64,000 bases of DNA from Chloroflexota bacterium (GTDB lineage: Bacteria > Chloroflexota > Dehalococcoidia > Tepidiformales > Tepidiformaceae): NCBI GenBank assembly GCA_016234445.1, contig JACRBT010000007.1:1-64000 (forward strand). The letters run 5' to 3'. Positions 27,504 through 35,095 of the stretch are shown here, piece after piece. The translations under genes were made by a program, and so were the position numbers. The notes beneath the pieces were generated by a model that worked only from the letters and a program-made list of their open reading frames with translations, had not been told where the DNA came from and ran no database searches. Each line of letters begins with the position of its first letter. Positions within the stretch are counted from its first letter, which is position 1.

Positions 27504-28703
27504 ATGGGAATGCAAATTGCAACGAACATCGCTGCGATCAATGCGCAGCGGAACCTCGCCAACACGGGCGTCAAGATGGGGAAGGTCCTGGAGAAGCTCT
27601 CCAGCGGCTACCGCATCAACCGCGCCGCCGACGACGCCGCCGGCCTCGCCATCAGCGAAAAGATGCGGGCACAGGTCCGCGGCAACCAGCAGGCCGTCCG
27701 CAACGCCCAGGACGGCATCTCCATGCTGCAGACTGGTGAAGGCGCCCTGGACGAAGTTCACGGCATCCTCCAGCGGATGCGCGAACTCTCGGTCCAGGCT
27801 GCCAACGGCACCTACGCCGACAGCTCGGCCGAGCGCACCTCGATCGGCCAGGAAATCAACCAGCTGAAGCAGGAGATTGACCGCATCGCCGGGGCGACCA
27901 AGTTCAACGGCCAGAACCTCCTGACGGGCACCCTCACCGGCACCCTCGGCGGGGCTACCGCCACCGACCTGATCGTCGGCGACCAGCTGACCACGACGGC
28001 CGTTGCCGCCGTGACCAAGGTGGAGGTGGCCGGGGCCAAGGCCCAGACCTACACCTTCACCTCGGGCGGCGCCGGCAGCCTCACCCTGACGGGGACGGAC
28101 GGCAGCGCCCAGACGCTGTCCGGGATCACCAGCCTCGCGGCGAACGAGACCCGGACCCTCAACTTCTCGAACCTCGGCGTCTCGATCACGGTCCAGGCCA
28201 ACGCCTCGGGCAAGGTCGTGGCCGACATGATCACCGACCTCACCGCCGCCGCCGATGACACCATCGTCGTTAGCGGCTCGGGCGCGGCTTCGCTCCAGGT
28301 CGGCGCCAACAGCGGCGACTCCCTGAGCATCAGCTTCGTCAACATGCAGACCGGCCAGCTCGGCGCCGGCTCGAACCTCTTCACCCTGATCACCGACGAC
28401 CTCAACGTCGACACCCAGGCCAAGGCGAGCACCCTCATCTCGGAGCTCGACGGCGCCATTCAGGATGTCAACGCCCAGCGCGGCACTCTCGGCGCTTCCC
28501 AAAACCGCCTCGAGCACGTCATCCGCAGCCTCGGGGTCGCCGTCGAGAACCTCAGCGCCGCTGAGAGCCGCATCCGTGATGCCGACGTCGCCGACCTCTC
28601 CAGCTCCATGGTGAGCCAGCAGATCCTGCAGCAGGCCGGTATCTCGGTTCTCTCGCAGGCCAACCAGGCGCCGCAGGCCGCTCTCGCCCTCCTCCGGTCG
28701 TAG
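27504..28703 (+). CDS. fliC3: Flagellin 3
   Basis: A 399-residue flagellin closest to copy 1: both share the same central block (TATDLIVGDQLTTTAVAAV) and the EVH variant of the D1 helix. Starts with ATG-GGA-ATG, ribosome-binding site AAAGGAT. Ends with its own terminator. Confidence 0.95.
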   Translation: MGMQIATNIAAINAQRNLANTGVKMGKVLEKLSSGYRINRAADDAAGLAISEKMRAQVRGNQQAVRNAQDGISMLQTGEGALDEVHGILQRMRELSVQAANGTYADSSAERTSIGQEINQLKQEIDRIAGATKFNGQNLLTGTLTGTLGGATATDLIVGDQLTTTAVAAVTKVEVAGAKAQTYTFTSGGAGSLTLTGTDGSAQTLSGITSLAANETRTLNFSNLGVSITVQANASGKVVADMITDLTAAADDTIVVSGSGAASLQVGANSGDSLSISFVNMQTGQLGAGSNLFTLITDDLNVDTQAKASTLISELDGAIQDVNAQRGTLGASQNRLEHVIRSLGVAVENLSAAESRIRDADVADLSSSMVSQQILQQAGISVLSQANQAPQAALALLRS

Positions 28704-28729
28704 TTCCTGGCTATTGTCGTCGCCTCATG

Positions 28730-28762
28730 AGGGGCCCGGTCACCAGGCCGGGCCCCTTCCTC
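28730..28762 (+). terminator. Terminator of flagellin 3
   Basis: Stem AGGGGCCCGG / CCGGGCCCCT (28730-28757) with an 8-nt loop, followed by TCCTCATT. Confidence 0.85.
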
Positions 28763-28837
28763 ATTCCCGCCCCTGGCACTCAAGAATAGGCGCCTCCCGA
28801 TCGATGATTAGGTAGGTCTCCCACAGGCAGGTGCACC

Positions 28838-29158
28838 ATGTCGGCGCTTAAGCTGGCTTCGGTCGAACCCATTGCCGTCGCCCCGCGGGAAACGCGATGG
28901 GACCACGGGGGCAACGCGCGACAGCAATTCCGCGGCCGGCAGCGCTCGCCTGCCCGCCAGCGAATGCTTCGCGTCGCCGTCCCCGGCCACGACCCGGAGA
29001 CGTGTGCTATCGCCATGGAACTCGATGCCTCCGGCGAACTTCGCCACCTCATCATCACCGACGCCGCCAGCGGTTCTGTCCTCGCGACCCTCACCCCCGC
29101 CGAGGTTCTCGCCATCGGCGCCGGCGACTCAGGCATCCTCTTCGAGCGAAAGGGCTGA
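28838..29158 (+). CDS. flaG: FlaG-like protein upstream of fliD
   Basis: A 106-residue protein with a basic, disordered N-terminal half and a C-terminal domain (IAMELDASGELRHLIITDAA, then GSVLATLTPAEVLAI) that fits the FlaG pattern of a strand, turn and ETG-like segment followed by a helix. It directly precedes fliD (3-nt gap), the standard FlaG position. FlaG affects filament length in other bacteria. Confidence 0.65.
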   Translation: MSALKLASVEPIAVAPRETRWDHGGNARQQFRGRQRSPARQRMLRVAVPGHDPETCAIAMELDASGELRHLIITDAASGSVLATLTPAEVLAIGAGDSGILFERKG

Positions 29159-29161
29159 CCC

Positions 29162-31519
29162 GTGGCCGACCCCGTGCGCGTCAGCGGCTTCTTCTCCACC
29201 TTCGATACTGAAGCCGTCATCAAGCAGCTCACCGAAGTCCGGCAGATTCGCATCCGCCGCATGGACATCGAACAGGCGCGCGCCGACGTCCGCGGTCAGA
29301 CCATCGCCGACCTCAACACCAGGCTGGCGGCGCTCCTCAGCAAGGCCAAGGCTCTCTCCTCGATAACCTCCGTCTCCGGGAAGTCCACCACCGTCGAAGG
29401 CAGCGGTGTCGCTGCCGCGGCCGGGCCGAGTGCGGCGACCGGCACCTTCACCGTCGACGTCACGAAACTCGCCACCGGCACGACCGCCACCGGGAGCGCC
29501 ATCACCGCCGCCCTCGACTCGACCTCTCCCATGAGCCGTTCGAACTTCGCCACCGGGGTCACCGATGGCAAGTTCACGATCAAGACTGCGACCGGCGGCT
29601 CCGCACAGTTCACCGTAGGCCCCACCGCGGCCAATTCTGCCGCCCTGCTCAACGCTTCGAATTTCTCCACCGCCGTCACCAGCGGCACTTTCACCCTCGC
29701 AACCACCGGGGGCGGCTCGGCCGTCATCAACGTCGACATAACCACCCAGTCCCTCGACGACGTCATCACGGCCATCAACGGCAGCGGTATTGGCGTCACA
29801 GCTTCCCTCACGAACGACGCCAACGGCCGCGCGACCATCCTCACCCTCACCTCCACGAACGGCGACATAACCGTGGGCGGCGGCAGCGACACGTCGAATT
29901 TCCTTACGGCTACCAACCTTTCGGCTGCCACGGGCACCACGACCCGCGCCAGCACCGCCGCCTTCACAACCCAGGATTCCCTCGCCCAGGTCATCACCGC
30001 CATCAACGCCAGCGGCATCGGTGTGACCGCAACCATCACCAACGACGCCAACGGCCGTGCCAACATCGTTTCGCTCGCCTCCGCCAGCGGCGCCATCACC
30101 CTCGGCACCGGCGCCGACACCTCCAACTTCCTCTCCGCGACAAACCTCCTCGCGTCCCCCGGCACCACCAGCCGCCAGAGCACCCAGGCCATCGCCAGGA
30201 TGAACGGCAGCACGAAGATGGCCGACGGCAGCTGGTTTGGCGGCGCGCCCGCTTCCGGGGCCCACACCTTCACAGTCAACGGTGTCTCCATCGCCTACGA
30301 CACCGCCGCCGATTCCCTCAACGACGTCATCGCACGCATCAACGGCAGCACCGCCGGCGTCACCGCCCGCTACGACACCGCGACCGACACCATCAAGCTC
30401 CAGCAGTCGAAGACCGGCTCCCTCGCCGTCACCCTCGCCGACGACGGGTCCGGCGGCAACTTCCTCTCGAAGACCGGTCTCCTCACCGCCACCCAGGCCC
30501 TCGGTGCCAGCGCCGAATACAGCATCGACGGCGGCGCCACTCAATACGCCTCCTCCAACTCCGTCCTCGCGGTTGCCGGCGTCACCCTCACCTTTTCGAC
30601 CCTCACCACGGTGGGTACCCCCGTCAAGGTCACCGTCAACCAGGACACCTCCAGCGCCGTCACGGCCATCAAGGCGTTCGTCACCGAGTTCAACGCCGCC
30701 ATCACCGCCATCGACGAAGCCACGAAGACCGACGCCAAGGACGCCAGCAGCGCCGGCGCTCTCAGCGGCGACGCCAGTGTCCGGGCCCTCAAGTCATCCC
30801 TCCGCGGCCTCATCAACGGCCCCGGCCTCGGCCTCACCGGCAAGTACACCAATCTCGGCGAAGTCGGCCTTTCCTTCGGCGCCGTTGGCAGCGCCGTCGG
30901 CACCACGAACACCCTCCAGTTCGACGAATCGAAGTTCAAGGCTGCCCTCGCCGCCGACCCGACCTCCGTCCAGTCGCTCCTCAGCGCCTACACGCTCAGC
31001 GCCACGCTCGCCGGCGGCGGCACGGGCTCGCTCGCCAGCATGACCGGCTCCTACACGGGCACGAAGACCGGTTCCTACGCGATCACCGACGACGGATCGG
31101 GTCACCTCAGCGCCGTCTTCAGCCCCGCCGACGGCGGCTCCCAGACCACAACCACCGCAACCGTCACCGCCGGGGGAAGCAATACCACCCTCATCCCCGG
31201 GATGACCCTGACCATCGGCGCCCTCCAGGCCGGCAACCACAGCATCGCGGTCTCGGCGACGAAGAGCAGCGTCTTCCGCCAGGTCCAGCAATACCTCGAA
31301 GGCCAGGCCGGCGCGGGCGGCATCCTCACCAAGCGCCAGGACACCTACTCCGCCGTATCGAAGGACATCGCCGCCCGGAAGGTCGTCATCCAGGACCGCA
31401 TCGACAAGGAGATGGCCATCCTTCGCCGCAAGTTCGTGGCCATGGAACAGGCGCAGGCCCGGGCCCAGTCGGCGATGACCGCCCTCCAGCAGGCCATGGT
31501 CAAGGTGAGCAACCAGTAG
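29162..31519 (+). CDS. fliD: Flagellar filament cap protein FliD
   Basis: A 785-residue cap protein (HAP2), longer than the common 450-600 residues. The N-terminus (VRVSGFFSTFDTEAVIKQLT) and C-terminal coiled coil (VIQDRIDKEMAILRRKFVAM) are typical. The extra length comes from repeats of a hook_IN-like unit at about residues 197-265, 275-345 and 385-430 (for example SLDDVITAINGSGIGVTASL and SLAQVITAINASGIGVTATI). GTG start at 29162. Confidence 0.92.
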   Translation: MADPVRVSGFFSTFDTEAVIKQLTEVRQIRIRRMDIEQARADVRGQTIADLNTRLAALLSKAKALSSITSVSGKSTTVEGSGVAAAAGPSAATGTFTVDVTKLATGTTATGSAITAALDSTSPMSRSNFATGVTDGKFTIKTATGGSAQFTVGPTAANSAALLNASNFSTAVTSGTFTLATTGGGSAVINVDITTQSLDDVITAINGSGIGVTASLTNDANGRATILTLTSTNGDITVGGGSDTSNFLTATNLSAATGTTTRASTAAFTTQDSLAQVITAINASGIGVTATITNDANGRANIVSLASASGAITLGTGADTSNFLSATNLLASPGTTSRQSTQAIARMNGSTKMADGSWFGGAPASGAHTFTVNGVSIAYDTAADSLNDVIARINGSTAGVTARYDTATDTIKLQQSKTGSLAVTLADDGSGGNFLSKTGLLTATQALGASAEYSIDGGATQYASSNSVLAVAGVTLTFSTLTTVGTPVKVTVNQDTSSAVTAIKAFVTEFNAAITAIDEATKTDAKDASSAGALSGDASVRALKSSLRGLINGPGLGLTGKYTNLGEVGLSFGAVGSAVGTTNTLQFDESKFKAALAADPTSVQSLLSAYTLSATLAGGGTGSLASMTGSYTGTKTGSYAITDDGSGHLSAVFSPADGGSQTTTTATVTAGGSNTTLIPGMTLTIGALQAGNHSIAVSATKSSVFRQVQQYLEGQAGAGGILTKRQDTYSAVSKDIAARKVVIQDRIDKEMAILRRKFVAMEQAQARAQSAMTALQQAMVKVSNQ

Positions 31520-31620
31520 CCCGTCCGGAGAAATAGGCGAATTCCCCGATACGGCCCCCCGCCAGGATTTCGATGCTCGCTATGAAGCTCGTGCTTCCGA
31601 AGGAGACGCAGGTTCGAGGA

Positions 31621-32022
31621 ATGAGCAGGAACCCCTACGACGCTTACCACACCGTCCGGACGACGACCGCCGATCCAATCTCCATCACCACCATGCTCTT
31701 CGATGGCTGCCTCAAGGCCATCCGCAAGGCCCGGCTCTTCGAAGCCGACGGCAACCGCAAGAGCTTCCTCGACGAAACGGACCGCGCCCAGCTGATCGTC
31801 GGCGAACTCCTCTGCACCCTCGACATGGAACAGGGCGAAATCCCGAAGCACCTCAGCGCCATCTACTCCTACTGCCTCCGCTGCCTCATCGAAGCCACCC
31901 TCGGCGACATGCCCAAGCTGGACGAAGTCGAAAAGCACATCGCCCGCATCGCCGACGCATGGAAGATCGCCACCGCCGAGCTCAAGGCGAAAGGCGCCGT
32001 CCCCTCCCGGGTTGCAGCCTGA
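31621..32022 (+). CDS. fliS: Flagellin export chaperone FliS
   Basis: A 133-residue helical chaperone. The start MSRNPYDAYHTVRTTTADPI fits FliS (NPY..Y motif), and the body has the four-helix pattern. FliS caps flagellin C-termini before export. ATG 31621 follows a Shine-Dalgarno-like GAGGA; an upstream ATG at 31573 would add 16 residues and is less typical. Confidence 0.9.
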   Translation: MSRNPYDAYHTVRTTTADPISITTMLFDGCLKAIRKARLFEADGNRKSFLDETDRAQLIVGELLCTLDMEQGEIPKHLSAIYSYCLRCLIEATLGDMPKLDEVEKHIARIADAWKIATAELKAKGAVPSRVAA

Positions 32023-32024
32023 CC

Positions 32025-32351
32025 ATGCACCAGTTCATCGTCGCCGCGCTCGAAGAGACCCACCGGCAGCTTGCTTCCCTCCGGGCCGGCGACGACACGG
32101 GCTTCGTCGAACACGCGCCCACCCACGAGGCTGCCTGCCTCCTCGTCGCCGGCCTCCCCGGGGCGGTGCTGGCAGGCGAAGCCGCGGCCCTCGCCTCCCT
32201 GGTCGAAGCAAACGCCGGCCTCGATGACCTGATCGCGGCCCACCAGGCTGCCGCCGCCGGCCGCATGACCGCCCTCGCCGTCAGCCGCCACGCCGCCTCA
32301 GCCTACGGCGCCGCCCTCCCCGGGTCGGCCTACCCCACGCGCGAAGCCTGA
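32025..32351 (+). CDS. FliT-like small helical protein
   Basis: A 108-residue all-alpha protein rich in Ala, 2 nt after fliS. Position and size suggest FliT (the FliD chaperone), but the sequence is too diverged to assign on motifs. The distal part lacks a recognised domain. Confidence 0.55.
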   Translation: MHQFIVAALEETHRQLASLRAGDDTGFVEHAPTHEAACLLVAGLPGAVLAGEAAALASLVEANAGLDDLIAAHQAAAAGRMTALAVSRHAASAYGAALPGSAYPTREA

Positions 32352-32521
32352 CTCGCCACTTCCCGTCACCCCGGGACACGCCCCTGTCACCTGTTCGCTC
32401 TCCAATCCCCACCTCGGGGCCCGGTCTCCGGGAGTCAAGTTTCCCCGGCTGGTGACGACTCTTAGGGGGAGCGGCGACGCCCGGACATCTCCGGCCGGCG
32501 AATCCCCGCTGGAGCAGCACA

Positions 32522-33154
32522 TTGGTATCCTCCCGACGAAAAGGCGGCTGGTTCTCCCCTTCGAGCCTTGTCGCTGCCGTCCTCGTCGCGGCCGCCGGCG
32601 GGATCGCCTGGTACGAGACCGGCACTCCCGGTCCCTCCAATCGGCCTGGCGCGACCGCGGCTACCCTTGCCGTGCCCCCCGAAACCAGTTCGGCCACCGC
32701 TTCCGATCCGGCAGCCCGCCCCCCAGCCGGGAGCCTCCCCACCCGCGTCGTCCTCGAATCCGTGGGCATCGACGCCCCCATCACCGGGGTCGGCGCAGTC
32801 GAGGCCGGCGGCAAACTCACCTGGGAAACCGCCTGGCGCGCCGCCGGCCACCACATCGACTCCGCCCGCCCCGGCCAGCCCGGCAACATGGTCCTCACCG
32901 GCCACGTCTCCGTCGCCGACCGCGGCAACATCCCCGTCTTCGCTTCCCTCGGCAAGGTTGCGCCCGGCGACACCGTCAAGGTCTTCTCCGGCGACCAGGT
33001 CTTCACTTATCGGATCACGAAGGTCTCCGTCGTTTCTCCGGCGGAGACCAGGGTTCTCCGTTCGAGCCCCGCGGCCACCGTCACCCTCATCACCTGCACC
33101 TCCGACCTCAAGAAGCGGCTTGTCGTTGTCGGTACCCTGGTTCAAGGAGCCTGA
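32522..33154 (+). CDS. Sortase, class D/E/F-like transpeptidase
   Basis: A 210-residue membrane-anchored sortase with an N-terminal TM helix (about 11-28) and a Pro/Ala/Thr-rich linker. The catalytic triad is present: His128 in VLTGHVS, Cys192 in LITCTSD and Arg199 in KKRLVV. The GNIPVFASLGKVAPGD segment is the usual sortase core. TTG start (32522) with GGAG upstream. It lies inside the flagellar locus, and an LPDTG protein is encoded at 19112, so they may be substrate and enzyme; that pairing is inference. Confidence 0.85.
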   Translation: MVSSRRKGGWFSPSSLVAAVLVAAAGGIAWYETGTPGPSNRPGATAATLAVPPETSSATASDPAARPPAGSLPTRVVLESVGIDAPITGVGAVEAGGKLTWETAWRAAGHHIDSARPGQPGNMVLTGHVSVADRGNIPVFASLGKVAPGDTVKVFSGDQVFTYRITKVSVVSPAETRVLRSSPAATVTLITCTSDLKKRLVVVGTLVQGA

Positions 33155-33160
33155 AATGTC

Positions 33161-33189
33161 TTGTAAACCCACCGTCCCCGGCCTACGAT
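33161..33189 (+). promoter_or_regulatory. Promoter TTGTAA-N17-TACGAT for the second flgM
   Basis: TTGTAA at 33161-33166 and TACGAT at 33184-33189 with a 17-nt spacer give a plausible sigma-A promoter 22 nt before the ATG at 33211. Confidence 0.55.
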
Positions 33190-33210
33190 TGTCCGGAGGG
33201 GGGAGTGCAC

Positions 33211-33492
33211 ATGCCTGAGCTCAGGAAGCCGTCCGGCGTCACCTCCACCGGCGCGGTCGTCTACGACATCTCCGCCGCCCGGCGCCGCGTGGCCGCCAGG
33301 TCCGCCGCCGCCTCCGATCGCTCCGGCGTTAGCGAGGCCGGCCGCGAACTCTCCCGCGCCCTGCTTGCGGCCGAAGAGTCCCCAGAATTGCGCGCCGAGA
33401 AGATCCGCGCCCTCCGCGCCCAGATCGCCAACGGCAGCTACCGGCCCGACCCCCGCGACGTTGCCCGGAGCATGCTCGAACGAGGATTCTGA
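33211..33492 (+). CDS. Second FlgM-like anti-sigma factor
   Basis: A 93-residue protein whose C-terminal region (RAEKIRALRAQIANGSYRPD, then PRDVARSMLERG) parallels the FlgM at 21258 (ARVAALKAAIAGGTYNPDPA). Both share the PDPxDVA turn that binds sigma-28. The N-terminal half is disordered. It has its own promoter and ribosome-binding site (GGAGGGGGG), so it may be regulated separately from the first copy. Confidence 0.8.
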   Translation: MPELRKPSGVTSTGAVVYDISAARRRVAARSAAASDRSGVSEAGRELSRALLAAEESPELRAEKIRALRAQIANGSYRPDPRDVARSMLERGF

Positions 33493-33543
33493 GCACTCTC
33501 CATTCCTTTCCCGAAACCCTTGCGCGATCCCGGCGCCGCTGAG

Positions 33544-33558
33544 TCGGGATACTCCCGA
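33544..33558 (+). promoter_or_regulatory. Palindrome TCGGGA-TAC-TCCCGA before an OmpR-type gene
   Basis: A perfect 6-3-6 inverted repeat lies about 90 nt upstream of the regulator at 33649 and could be its operator. There is no direct evidence for binding. Confidence 0.35.
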
Positions 33559-33648
33559 TTCGCAGCGTTTCCGGCTCTCCCTAGCATGAAGAAGGGCAGC
33601 AGAAGGCTGCACGGGTCCGTCACCGGATTCGACTGGGGGAGGGTGGAA

Positions 33649-34335
33649 ATGCCAGGGGTCCTTGTCATCGAACCGCAGCTCCCGCCCGCAATGCAGGGCC
33701 GCCACTTGCTCGCCGACCGCCTCACGATCGACTTCTGCAACAGCCCCGAAATTCCGCTCCAGGCCGCCGCCGAGCGCGTCTACGACCTCCTCGTCCTCGC
33801 CGGGATGGACGTAGAAGAACAGCAGGCGACCGCCGCCCGGTTCCAGCAACACCGCCGCTGGCGGCTGGTACCCGTCCTCTATGTCATGCCCGTGGACGTC
33901 CCCGGGTTCGCCATCCCCGGCGGCTATCGCCCGGAGATGGACGGCCTCGTCCGCGGCTCGCTCGACTCCCCTGCCGTTGAACGCCGCATCCGGGCCATGG
34001 CCCGCGAAGGAGTCTCCGATGCCGACATGGTCGTCGCCGGCCCCTTCGAACTCGACCCCATCCGCGGCCGTCTCCGTCTCAACGGTACCGAGATCCTCCT
34101 CACCGGCCGCGAAGCCGAGATCCTCGCCATCCTCCTCGCTCAGTCGAACCGCACCGTCAGCGCCGGCGAGATCATCGAGCGAGGCTGGGGCGCGGGTGCC
34201 GATCCGCGCTACCTCCAGATCCTCCGTCGCCACGTCTCCAACATCCGCCGAAAGCTCGAACAGACACCCGCGGCTCGCTCCGTCCGCACCGTTCGTGGCA
34301 ACGGCTACCGCTTCGACACCCGGATAGCCAGTTAG
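33649..34335 (+). CDS. OmpR-type winged-helix regulator with atypical receiver
   Basis: A 228-residue regulator. The C-terminal winged helix is clear (LTGREAEILAILLAQSNRTV, then RHVSNIRRKLE and VRGNGYRF). The N-terminal domain has a receiver-like order of strands and helices, but the phosphoacceptor position reads VLAGMD rather than an Asp, and the acidic pocket after strand 1 is only VIEPQL. It is probably a pseudo-receiver with phosphorylation-independent activity. ATG 33649 has ribosome-binding site GGGAGGG. It closes the flagellar locus. Confidence 0.8.
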   Translation: MPGVLVIEPQLPPAMQGRHLLADRLTIDFCNSPEIPLQAAAERVYDLLVLAGMDVEEQQATAARFQQHRRWRLVPVLYVMPVDVPGFAIPGGYRPEMDGLVRGSLDSPAVERRIRAMAREGVSDADMVVAGPFELDPIRGRLRLNGTEILLTGREAEILAILLAQSNRTVSAGEIIERGWGAGADPRYLQILRRHVSNIRRKLEQTPAARSVRTVRGNGYRFDTRIAS

Positions 34336-34438
34336 CCCGCAACCGCCCCCGCCTGGACGCGTGATTGTTCCCTCGCCGGGCGTCGCCCACCGGTAGACTC
34401 GCAGAACGTCCGGGGAGGCACCTTGCGGAGGTGCGGGA

Positions 34439-35035
34439 ATGAACACGCGATTCACAGTGGTATCGGTCGGAGCGGCGGTTGCGCTCCTCGCCCTGGCCGG
34501 GGGCACGCTCGTACTCGCCCAGTCGAGCGAAAAAAGCGACGCAGTTTTCGGCTGCGTCGGCGGCGACAGCCTGCTCCGGGTGACCGGCCCGGGCGTCGCC
34601 TGCCGGAAGAACGAGACGCCCATCTCCTGGAACATTCAAGGCCCGCCCGGAGCCGACGGTCCCGCGGGCCCCGCCGGCGCGGACGGCCAGCCGGGTCCCG
34701 CCGGCCCACAAGGCGACGTCGGCCCCCAGGGTGACGCCGGCCCCGCCGGCGCTCCGGGCATGAGCGGTCTGGAGGTCGTGAGGACCACCTCGGCCAACGG
34801 GTCCGACACCTATCGCACCATCGGCGCCTTCTGCCCGTCGGGTAAGAACGCCGTCGGCGGTGGCGCCTTCCTCTCGCCGTCGAACACGGTGCCGGCCCTT
34901 GCCATCCAGGGCACCTACCCCGTGCTTTCAGCCGGCCGCTCGCTCGGGTGGACCGCCATCGCCGCCGAAACCGCGCCCTACGACGGCAGCTGGACCCTCA
35001 CCGCCTACGCGATCTGCGCCACCGTGGCTCCATAG
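34439..35035 (+). CDS. Secreted collagen-like repeat protein
   Basis: A 198-residue protein with an N-terminal signal peptide (about 1-28), a cysteine-bearing segment (CVGG), then a run of Gly-X-Y triplets at about residues 64-102 (GPPGADGPAGPAGADG and following). The C-terminal domain (about 105-198) is beta-rich with paired cysteines. Such bacterial collagen-like proteins form triple helices at the cell surface. It is not part of an obvious operon. Confidence 0.8.
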   Translation: MNTRFTVVSVGAAVALLALAGGTLVLAQSSEKSDAVFGCVGGDSLLRVTGPGVACRKNETPISWNIQGPPGADGPAGPAGADGQPGPAGPQGDVGPQGDAGPAGAPGMSGLEVVRTTSANGSDTYRTIGAFCPSGKNAVGGGAFLSPSNTVPALAIQGTYPVLSAGRSLGWTAIAAETAPYDGSWTLTAYAICATVAP

Positions 35036-35050
35036 CCCTCGCATCTGGTT

Positions 35051-35095
35051 CTCCCTCCCCCGCCCCGCGGGGGAGGGCCGGGGTGAGGGGTCACC
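35051..35095 (+). repeat. Hairpin repeat, copy downstream of dnaE2
   Basis: Stem CCCTCCCCCGC / GCGGGGGAGGG (35053-35077) is followed by CCGGGGTGAGGGG. The same family, in the same orientation, occurs at 38491-38546 on the other side of dnaE2. It may also serve as a terminator for the convergent genes. Confidence 0.65.

Noticed and set aside
24553-28703. Possibility that the triplicated region is an assembly duplication
   Set aside because: The three flagellin copies differ in coding sequence and have different intergenic sequences and terminators, so they are genuine paralogues.
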